DNA from: Shinisaurus crocodilurus
Taxonomy: Eukaryota > Chordata > Lepidosauria > Squamata > Shinisauridae
DNA length: 64,000 nucleotides
Assembly: GCA_021292165.1 (NCBI GenBank)
Contig: CM037876.1
Coordinates: 37,496,575 to 37,560,574, forward strand
Reading direction: 5' to 3'
This document shows positions 55,793 to 64,000 of the stretch, piece by piece. The stretch's first letter is position 1; each line of letters begins with the position of its first letter. The position numbers and the translations under genes were made by a program. The notes under the pieces are model-generated. The model saw nothing but the letters and a program-made list of their open reading frames with translations. It was not told the origin of the DNA and searched no databases.

Positions 55793-56637
55793 GGCCTGTA
55801 TCTGTATTCACTTGCTACAAAATATGGTAAGCCAACTCTAATGCACTTGGGGGCCCTCCTCCTCATTCTGCTCTCAAGGGCCCTGGACGTTTGCCCCAAA
55901 GTCCTGCTTTAATGGCCCCACTGAGAGGAATAATAGTATATTTCAGATTCACATCCTTAATACATTTTCTCTGAAGTAAGTCCTATTGATTTTGATCTCA
56001 TTAACTTTTTTTTCCTTTTTAGTTTCAGCCTTATTTTAATTTCCAGTTCATGATTGAGTTATATTTTATATGTGAAAAGTGTATTTCATTCAAACAACTA
56101 CAGGGGACCAAAAATGGACGAGGCAGGCAGCTTCTTTTGTGGGGGGAAGGGTGCTTGCTCTCCTGGATCTGCCAATGTTTTTTTTAAAGAGTTCAGCTAC
56201 TTTGTAGGATTTTTTTCCACATATAGTTTAACTTCATGAAGTGTCCCCCTCTCCTGCAAGAAACCTTCCCTAAACGTGGTCAGCAATTCCTCAGCTGTAT
56301 ATACTCCAGTTGTCACAATTTACCAAGAACAATTTCTTTTTTCCAGTTCCTCGCCCTGGTAAAACATTATCCTATTTCCTTTCAGTTATGACATCTTGGG
56401 AGACATTGAGGATAACTTTGCAAAGTGTAGCTAGTGTAGCTTGTTCTGGAATTCTTCATCTTTCAGCCCTTTTTCTTGGGGCTCTAGAAGTTAAATCTTT
56501 GAGTGGGGGAGGGGGTTAGAAATGCATTGGCTCTATTGTACACCAGCACATACATGCACAACCCAATCCAGAAGGCCAGTGCATTGCTTCCCTTCCCCCA
56601 CTGCACACCCCATAGACACTTATTGAGATAGTTGTTT
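55793..56637. other. Unannotated stretch
   Basis: No gene or classifiable repeat seen. Confidence 0.4.
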
Positions 56638-56763
56638 GGTTGGATCCATACTTAGCCATACTTAGAGCACACCCATTGAAATCAATGGGACTTTAGTCAT
56701 GACAAAATTACTCACTGATTTCAGTGGGTCTACTCTAAGTATGACTAAGTCTGGATTCAACCC
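56638..56763. mobile_element. Short palindromic MITE, 126 bp
   Basis: Arms ggttggatccatacttagcc and actaagtctggattcaaccc, and acccattgaaatcaatggg and tgatttcagtgggt, are inverted with few mismatches. Its type is related to other small sauropsid palindromes but its ends differ from the CAATCCTATG group. Confidence 0.65.
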
Positions 56764-58180
56764 ACTGTTGTTAAATATGTTTGAATTACAGCTATTCTAT
56801 GAGAAGTTACAACCAGTTCCATTGTAAGATTGAAGTATTCTACCAAACTTAAGTTTTTTAAAAGGCAAACTGTTCAGATCAGTTATTGACACATCTTGAT
56901 TCAAAAGCCCAGGTTAATTGTTGCCGTGTAAATGAATACAATATAAAGTAACGGAGTAATGTGTAATGGAGACCTTCTGGGCCCAGGCCCAATAATCCTT
57001 AGCGTGTGCCATGGGATGTTGCAAGTACACAAGTGTGTCCCTATTTTTCATCTGTGAAATGTTGGGGCGGGGATGGGTGTGATGATTTGCAGGATGCAAA
57101 TCCATGAGATCATATTTAACTGCAATTTTTTTGTATTCTACTTGTGATGGTGATCTACATCATGAAACCGGGCTGCGGAGAGAGCCAGATCATTGTTCCA
57201 ATTGTGGGCCAACATGAGTTCAATGTATCTGTCTTTCTGTAGAATTCAAGAACAGGAAATTCATAATGTGAAGAAGTCAAAATGGGCAGGCCAGTTCGAG
57301 TGCACTTAATGGCCTGGGACCCAACATGATTGAAATATCAGTTTCATGATATTCATCTCCCTACAACCAGATAGTCATGACTAATATCGATGTCATAGGT
57401 TGTACATTTTATATCAGCCCATGATTCCAACATCAGTTGTAACATGCCCATGATCATATTCCATATGAATCTCCAGTGTCACAGCAAAGTATTACTAACT
57501 ACAGCAAAGATTATTGTTACCTCGTGGTGGTGGTGGTGGTGGGGGAACCCAGTTGACTAAATCCTTCCATTTAGGCATGGAAATAATTCTACATAGCGTT
57601 TATTTTTCTCTAGAGGAGTAAGCTACATATATTTGTTCATAACAAATGGATATGACTTGCTTTCAAAGACAGGCCACAAATATGCTGAAAAGTATAATGT
57701 GATAAAAACAAATGTACTCTTACTAAACATTTTTTTTAATTCACAAAAGCTATAGTATTTGTATTTTAATTAGCAACATTAACATAAATAACTTTGCCTA
57801 ACACTATCAAAAAAATGGGGGGGGGATTGGGGGACAATAACAATTTGTTTATAATCCTTGGAACCTCAATGCATATGAACATGGATCAACAACAGGTTAG
57901 ACGGGCAAAAGCAGCTTAGAAATGCAGTTGGGGTCTCTCTGTGCATAATATCCCATTTCTGGAACATATTTGCTATCTCATTCTTAATCTTTTCACTGTA
58001 GATAGAATTCTCTTTCTAAAATGTATAAATTCCAAGTTAAATAATCTCTCTTAATCCCAACACCCGAAAACATACTCTACCGTGCTTTATTTTGTATGCA
58101 TTAACACCTCACATTTTGCAATATGGAGAAAAGTGAGTCTGTCACCATAACTTGATGGTAAGGTAGAGACCAGATCCTTG
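56764..58180. other. Unannotated AT-rich stretch
   Basis: Holds an inverted MITE end at 57031-57072 (see 47051-47170) and a (GGT)n run near 57525-57542. No gene seen. Confidence 0.4.
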
Positions 58181-58551
58181 CAGACTAAAGCAGGAAGTAA
58201 AAGGTGAGACACCAGAAGTTTGGGTGAACTAAGGCCACATTTATTTAATAAAATTACAGGATCTGCCAAGTGACCATACAGGAAGCTGCTCCTGAACTCT
58301 GGCAGGCAGTTAGCTTGTGCATTATTTGGGTGAGCCTCACTCTGCTCAGGGGGAGAATCAGAAATTAGTCCCTGCTCCTTCCCTTAAGCCTCACCCTCCA
58401 GATGAGTAGGGAAGCCTTTCTGAGCCGTTCCTTCCCGGGGGGCCATGACTCCAGGCAGGTGAGCTACATTAGCCCCAAAGGCAATCTTTACCATGCCCCA
58501 TGGGTCCCATAGCTCTGAGAAGCAAGTCTCAGGAATTGCCTGTTTGCTTAT
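58181..58551. other. Segment with an antisense polyadenylation signal
   Basis: On the minus strand, ttttattaaataaatgtggc is followed by a T- and C-rich region. This could be the 3' part of a retroelement or an LTR. No ends were defined. Confidence 0.25.
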
Positions 58552-58700
58552 TTATTTATTTACTGCACTTTTAAGCCATCCAATAACCCAAGTTCTCTTG
58601 GCAGGGTCAACACATTAAAAACATAAAATAGAAATAACAAAACAATTAATAAAGCATAAGAAAAACAGTCAATCAACAGAAAGGTGCCTCTGGGTGCTCA
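58552..58700 (-). mobile_element. CR1/L3-type 3' end, diverged
   Basis: The phrase gcacttttaagccatccaat and cttggcagggtcaacacatt after (TTTA)n resembles the antisense 3' UTR of the CR1-type copies at 31780 and 39985. Confidence 0.45.
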
Positions 58701-59106
58701 CCAAACCTCATCCCTACCTAAAATGTCCTGCATACCCCTGCCAAATGTTACCTATTAACCTATTTACCAAGCCCCAACCCTACACCTTGCCCCTGTCTCC
58801 AGGTATTAAATGCAGAGTAGTTGCAAAAACCCCTCTCCACCAGGTCCATAATACAAACAGGCAAAACACTCCTACTTGGACCCCAGAAGGGTGACCAGCT
58901 AATACTGGAATCAGGGAGGAAGGGCAGGTGCCAGACATAGAAAGATACCTGAATAAGGGAGGAGCCAGCTTAAATAGGCCAGTGCCCTTCCCATGATGTA
59001 GGCACTGTAGCATCTGCATACTGTTGTCCAATGTGTCTCTGCCTCCTTCCCTGTCACCTCCAAAGGCAACCCTGGCCTAGACCGGATCAGCGGGTTGAGG
59101 GAATGT

Positions 59107-59238
59107 TCATGTAGATCAAGGGTGGGCAACTTGTGGCCCTCCTCAACACCCATCAGCTGTGGGACCTTTGGCTGTGCTGACTAGGGCTGATGGGAGTGAT
59201 AGGCCAAAACATCTGGAGGGCCACCTCATGTAGATCAA
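59107..59238. mobile_element. hAT-like MITE between 13-bp direct repeats
   Basis: Left caagggtgggcaacttgtgg and interior gctgatgggagtgataggcc and aaaacatctggagggccac are typical of a common hAT MITE. TCATGTAGATCAA occurs at 59107-59119 and again at 59226-59238. The right terminal repeat of the element is missing, so the exact history is unclear. Confidence 0.5.
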
Positions 59239-59678
59239 AGCCTTCTGAAGAGCTTTGCCATGTTTATACAACGTTCAAAGATGTGGCTTGCTGGGTACAG
59301 GATGGCATGGCAACGAGGGTTCAGATCTCATCAACAATCTGGTGTGGAGAGTATGAGGGTTGAGCATGCCTGGACTAAGCTGTCTTCATAGTAAAGTAGG
59401 CTGCACACTTAACATGCTGTTGCCCAACCCAGTTCTGACTGCTTGCAGTAAATGTGAGTTTCGTTGCACTGCTCATGGTGAAGCTATGGCACAGGCACTT
59501 TGCCCCAAAGTGTTTCTAAGTATGCTCAGTGTATACCCAATTGCTGTGGGTATGTTCATTCTAGGCTGTGTGGCGGGGAGATTTTGTGTATTATGGATGA
59601 ACACTTTTCATATTGTATTGTTTTTAGATTATGTTTTTATGGTGTTTATTTTCATTTGTCTTATTGTGCTGATTATGG

Positions 59679-59679
<1 letters not shown>

Positions 59680-59705
<26 letters not shown>
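59680..59705. repeat. (TA)n microsatellite
   Basis: About twelve TA units next to the tail of a SINE. Confidence 0.9.
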
Positions 59706-59709
<4 letters not shown>

Positions 59710-60072
59710 ACATTTATATCCTGCCTTTTTTCTTCTTGCAAGGAACCCAAGGTGGCTTACATAGTCCTCCTCATCTCCATTTTATCCTCACAACAACTCT
59801 GTGAGGTAGGTTAGGCTGAGGGTCAGTGACTAGTCCAATGTTACCCAGTAAGCTTCATGGCCAAGTGGGGACTGGAACCTGGATCTCCAGAGTCCAAGTC
59901 CAACACTCTAGCCCAGGGCTCTCCAACCTTGGGTCCCCAGATGTTGCTGGCCTACAGCTCCCAGCATACCAGGCAGCATGGCTAATGGCACGGGATTCTG
60001 GGAGCTGTAGGCCAGCAACATCTGGGGACCCAAGGTTGGAGAGCCCTGCTGTAGCTACTTCACCACATTGAT
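59706..60072 (-). mobile_element. Sauria-like SINE split by a palindromic hAT MITE
   Basis: The left part is attacatttatatcctgcct through ggaacctggatctccagagt. It stops at ccaacactctagcc, and resumes after the MITE as ctacttcaccacattg. Joined, this equals the usual SINE head end with changes. Confidence 0.85.
59914..60048. mobile_element. Palindromic hAT MITE nested in a SINE, 135 bp
   Basis: Ends CAGGGCTCTCCAACCTTGGG and CCCAAGGTTGGAGAGCCCTG are exact inverses, and the interior cagatgttgctggcctacag is inverted too. Flanks CTCTAGCC (59906-59913) and CTGTAGCT (60049-60056) match at six of eight positions. Confidence 0.85.
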
Positions 60073-61427
60073 TTTGTTTTGTTTTTTCCTGTTATATTTA
60101 TTATGGATGTCTGTATTTGCATGTATAAGTCACCTCGATACTGCTATCTGCAGTGGGAAGTAGTGATGCATACTTTTTAAAAATCATCATCATAATCCCA
60201 CTGTGCCAGTTTTATTATGTGACTTCGACTAGGTACATATAGTGAACCCATTCACTGAACATGAATGCATCTCCACCACAATGTGATGGTTAGGAGGGTC
60301 ATATGCATTGGTCCAGAGATCATGCCAAGCAACTTATACGAGTGTACAAAATGAAGGTCAATGTGTTGGATGGATGTCTTGCATTTGTGGTTTTCTTATA
60401 GAGTGCTCCTTACAGCAACCTTGATTAAATCCATGTTTATTTAGATATTTGTGCCCCCATTAATAAACTGTTTCAATCAGAAGAGTTGGGCTTGGATTGC
60501 CATATATAATTCAGTTGCTCTTAACCAAAATAAAAAACACACTCAACATATAGCATATGGTGAAATGGATATAAATGCATGATATTATTTCATCAAAACC
60601 AGTGTAAGCCAATGATATTCACTTTTTGGCTAGAGGCCCAAATTCAGCCCTGGGGCATTGCTGGAGGCTGCATTAGTCATAGTTGTCATCTTGGCTTCTG
60701 ATTTCCACTCACGCAACTCTAGTATTTATTTCAGATGAAATAATCATGATATATATCCAAATGTTTGCAATGAAATTTGTGGGTGGATTGTCTTGTGCTG
60801 TCAGTTCAACACAGCTTTTATCAAAAATGCTTGCTAATTTTGAGAAAGCTAATCACTGAAACTGAAGGCAGGAAGCTTTACTTGGCAAATGTGTTTGATA
60901 AGTAATCCCAGATTACACCCTTGGGATGACTGTTGGTAGTATCTAGACCCTATGAGCATAATATCCAGTCACCTATTCAAAAAGCCTGATTTTATGATGA
61001 TCTAGGTCAGGATCCAAAGAACTGTGCAATTAGTCCCATGCCTCAAAGGGATTATCAGACTTCTCTTTCTCAAACAGTAGCCCCTCAGTCCAATGGAACT
61101 GAGGGGAACTAATAGGATTGTATTAACCTATACAATCCTATATGCCTTGGGGCCCAGATACTTAAAGAAACACAGTATCAGCTCCCCTTTACATTAAAGT
61201 CATCTGCTGATGCTCTATCCAGGTATCCTTCTGTCAGAGGTGAGGCAGATGGCAACCAGGGAGAGGGCACTTTTACTTATAAACATGTTTATATTCTGTT
61301 CCTTGGTCCTAAAAAGGTGGCCATGTTATCCTGTTTATGGAATTTCTTCCCCAAGGAAGCTCACTTGGTGCCTACTTTGTCAATCTTCAGGTGCCAGGTG
61401 AGCACCCAGGTTTTAAAATGTGTTTTG
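60073..61427. other. Unannotated stretch
   Basis: AT-rich, no gene seen. A hAT-like phrase (ggctagaggcccaaattcag) near 60635 is too diverged to annotate. Confidence 0.4.
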
Positions 61428-61512
61428 CAGTCCAATCGTGTCTACTCAGATGCAAGCCCCATTGAGTTCAATGAAGCTTAACTCCAAATAAGTGGGCATA
61501 GGATTGCACCCT
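61428..61512. mobile_element. Short palindromic MITE (ATAGGATTGCA type)
   Basis: Contains agccccattgagttcaatga with ends cagtccaatcgtgtctactc and tgggcataggattgcaccc. Confidence 0.6.
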
Positions 61513-61523
61513 TAGTATTTTAA

Positions 61524-61587
61524 GCAGCAATCCTGAGCTGAACTCAGTAGGACATACCTCTGAGTTGACATGAATAGGATTCTGCTG
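61524..61587. mobile_element. Tiny MITE between TTAA sites, 64 bp
   Basis: TTAA at 61520-61523 and 61588-61591 flank a segment with ends GCAGCAATCC and GGATTCTGCTG. TTAA duplication is the signature of piggyBac-type insertion. It lies 11 bp from the previous element of the same general type. Confidence 0.6.
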
Positions 61588-61715
61588 TTAAGAATGGCAA
61601 TACATGTGTTTCTTGTATTCTGTTGGTTTAAATATTGCTTTGACATTTTATTATTTTCCTGGACACTATTTTTATTTTAATTATCATGAACTGCCCTGGA
61701 ATCAATTGATAAAGG

Positions 61716-61790
61716 GCAGTATATAAATATTTTATATGAAAAATAAATAAATAAAATAAAATAAGGAAGGAAGGAAGGAAAGAAAGAAAA
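61716..61790 (+). repeat. LINE/SINE tail with (AAAT)n and (GAAG)n
   Basis: The phrase aagggcagtatataaatatt followed by aaataaataaataaa is a typical retroposon tail, then gaaggaaggaaggaa. The body upstream is not recognisable. Confidence 0.55.
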
Positions 61791-61839
61791 TTTCTGAAAC
61801 TGAAGGGAGTTTCAAAAGCAGTTTGGATATGACTTTAGC

Positions 61840-62120
61840 CCTTTTCAGGCACTCTAAAGCTGAATAGGGCAAACATGTGAGGAGAAGGAGCACTCCAGTT
61901 CTGGCCCTGGCCCTCATTACATTTGTCACCCTCAACTTGTGGAGGGTTGCAGTCTGAAGAGGACAGCCTCCTGTATCCATGTAGGCTCTCCACATGAGCA
62001 TTCTGGTCTGCATGGAGAGCCTCCATGGATAGAGGAGGCTCTCCTCTCCAGACTATCACCCTCCACAAGTAGGAGAGGGTCAGGGCTGGAGTGCTCCTCC
62101 TCATGCATTTGCCCTTTTTA
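61840..62120. mobile_element. Palindromic MITE, about 280 bp
   Basis: Arms gagcactccagttctggccc and cagggctggagtgctcc, and caccctcaacttgtggaggg and caccctccacaagtagg, are inverted. Borders approximate. Confidence 0.55.
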
Positions 62121-62234
62121 GGTTCAGAACCCCTGAATAGGCCTAAAGTTGCCAGCTATTCAAGAGTTGTGGGGAGCATTAAAAAATCCCGTTGGTTTAT
62201 GCAAGCCCTTGGGGATGAGTTGCCTCAAATAGTT

Positions 62235-62345
62235 CTGGACTGGACAGCCCTTCAAATAGAGGATGGGTTCAAAATGGAGGATAGTCCTCTGGCAGCCTTC
62301 CAAATAGAGGATTATCCTGTGTAAAATAGGACACATGGCCACACT
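62235..62345. mobile_element. Partial copy of the TAGGGTGGCCAC element
   Basis: The words tggacagcccttcaaatag, gaggatagtcctctgg and aataggacacatggccac match the right side of 12126-12704. Confidence 0.6.
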
Positions 62346-63479
62346 GCCCTGGATGGTCCAGGGCACTGAGTGAAATTTAAAATAATGAATGTCTTCCCAG
62401 AGCTAGCTAGTGCTGCCACCTAAGCCTATGGCGGCAGGGCGAGAGCAGCCATCAGCGCAAGTGGGACCAAGGCAGGCTTCAGTGCCACTGGGCCTTACCA
62501 GGGTTCTTAGACCCCAGCAACTGTCCAAGGGTGTCAAGTGCTGACTTTGACGCTTTGACACCTGAGATGAAAAATCTAAACAACACTCCTTCCTTGTACA
62601 TTTTTAAATGCACACAAAGATGGACTCTGGAATGGCGATAGCTCTTCTGAAAGGCTCCTGCTGTCCAACATGACTGCTCTACAGTAAGGCTAAGCCCACA
62701 TCCAATCTCTGTGAAATCCTCAAATGTGAATGCACCCAGTGATTGCCGGCCGAGGTGTATGACCTTGGAGCCAGAGGTATGGGGGCCTCAGGATATGATC
62801 CAGCTCAGCAGCCCCTTCCTGTGCTTAAATCCAGCACTGAATCCATACTGTTGGTTATCCGCTGATTCTAGATAATTATGCCACCCACTGGTAGCCAAAG
62901 ACTGGCTGCCATACCATAATCCTCCATGACCGAATAAGCTGTGGAAGTGCATTAAGAGAATGGGAAGACCACAGGGATGGTTTAAAGGCCTCCATTCGGC
63001 TCTGTGTGTAAGCCCCCGTACTGTGCCATTAAATGTGGAGAATTTGCCCACTTGCACTGTATATCTGTTGTTTGGGGGTTGTTTTTAAAGTGCCGCCATA
63101 TTTACGATCCTGCTGTGACTTCAGTTATAGGACTTCAGGGCCCCTCCTGCAGAAGAATTTATTAATTAGATCTCATCTTTATATTGCCTGCAGGCAGTTT
63201 CACTCCATTTGATCGGATGGAGGTTGAGGAAGGAATCTCAAAGGGCCGTGAGTAAGAAGCCAGCTGATATGCTATTTTCCTGCTGGATCATGCTGATTTG
63301 TTGGCATTTGGCTTGGCCCACCATAGACCAATCCCCTGGAGTTCTGTGTCCTATCAACAGAGGTTTTTCCAGTTATAAGTTGCCTCTCCTTCCTTCTTCC
63401 TCCCCCTTACTTCAAAATAGTATATGCAGTCATATCATCAATGGTACAGCTAACTGTAAACCTTAAACTCATAAATTGC
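62346..63479. other. Unannotated stretch
   Basis: No gene or classifiable repeat seen. Confidence 0.4.
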
Positions 63480-64000
63480 TAATGTTAGAGCGGTTCAATA
63501 TGCAGCTTTTTTGATATCCCTTACATGCTAAAAAGTACTCAGGCCTGTTGACAAAGCAAAGAAATGGTGTCAAAAATAATTTTAAAACCTTTTGACCTGC
63601 AAGGTTTAAGAGAATTAGGCACAGATTCTTTGCTTTAAGCCTCTTGGTGACAAGAAATATGGTCCTCTGCCAGCTGGTTTGATTGACAGGAGCGTTTGTA
63701 GTTTCAGCTGCTTCTCCAGTGCACCCCTTGTATATTCTGAGCGGGTAAATATAGAAGACTATTTGTCACCTGGGCTGATGGATTATGCATAAGTGAGACA
63801 ATGCTGTTAAGATTCTACGGCATAAATGAAAAAATCACAAACTTTACATAACTCATAAAGTAGTGCTTAATACCCATAATGAAGTCTCTTCATTTTAATC
63901 AAGGGAACTGTCAGACTTCCAAATAAGGACAATGAGCAATGTTTCATTTGAGAGAGCTGCTTGCTACAAACCTGCATCAATGAGTTCTTGACAGGCATGA
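63480..64000. promoter_or_regulatory. Possible conserved non-coding sequence (very tentative)
   Basis: Repeat-free, AT-rich sequence with several short transcription-factor-like words: gattatgcataagtgag (octamer-like) and tttgattgacagga (TGACAG, TALE-homeodomain-like). Chance alone can give these words. Conservation in other reptiles would decide. Confidence 0.2.

Noticed and set aside
57510..57545. (GGT)n run as a regulatory G-quadruplex
   Set aside because: GGT units with runs of two G do not make a convincing quadruplex. Treated as a microsatellite.
1..64000. CRISPR arrays, operons, phage or plasmid features
   Set aside because: The repeats are dispersed eukaryotic transposons and microsatellites. 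No regularly spaced direct repeats with unique spacers were seen.

Overview
The window looks like repeat-rich, non-genic DNA (intergenic or intronic) from a squamate reptile, most likely a lizard. This is inferred from its repeats: tRNA-derived SINEs of Sauria type with BovB-like (AAAT)n tails, 5S-rRNA-derived SINEs, CR1/L3-type LINE fragments, an L1-type tail, many short hAT-type elements with 8-bp target duplications, and solo LTRs. I found no complete host protein-coding gene, tRNA or rRNA gene, CRISPR array or bacterial feature. One exon-like stretch near the left edge (about 1452-1626, minus strand) may belong to a host gene.

The dominant feature is a near full-length non-LTR retrotransposon on the minus strand (about 23909-27885). 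Its 1061-codon open frame encodes an AP-type endonuclease, a reverse transcriptase with an intact YADD box, and a C-terminal C2H2 finger. The frame opens on TTG. An in-frame ATG lies upstream but is separated from it by one TGA. Two 5'-truncated relatives sit at 5028-5667 (nearly identical, with a 13-bp target duplication) and about 18577-19290 (older, broken).

Layout. 0-5 kb: a hAT remnant, a SINE, the exon-like stretch, then a roughly 1-kb palindromic hAT-type element (2043-3672) split by a solo LTR. 5-13 kb: the young truncated LINE, SINEs, two foldback elements, a CR1 scrap and a 579-bp TIR element. 13-23 kb: a possible LTR, a Tigger-like element, and CR1/L3 pieces split by the second truncated LINE and by a perfectly duplicated palindromic hAT MITE. 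23-28.5 kb: the long LINE and a CR1/L3 reverse transcriptase relic. 28.5-40 kb: mostly unique sequence, with a CR1 copy split by a second solo LTR and a hAT element with target duplication. 40-53 kb: hAT elements, foldback elements and SINEs, some nested. The most notable is a 1.45-kb Tc1/mariner-type element (51442-52889) carrying a CpG-rich, first-exon-like segment. 53-64 kb: SINEs, a palindromic MITE inside a SINE, small TTAA-flanked palindromes, and unique AT-rich sequence at the right edge that could be conserved non-coding DNA.

The window contains no operon or pathway. Its interest lies in the layered insertion history, the long LINE frame, and the possible capture of a host promoter or exon by a DNA transposon. 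Family names rest on recognition of motifs and consensus fragments by eye, because no database search was possible.
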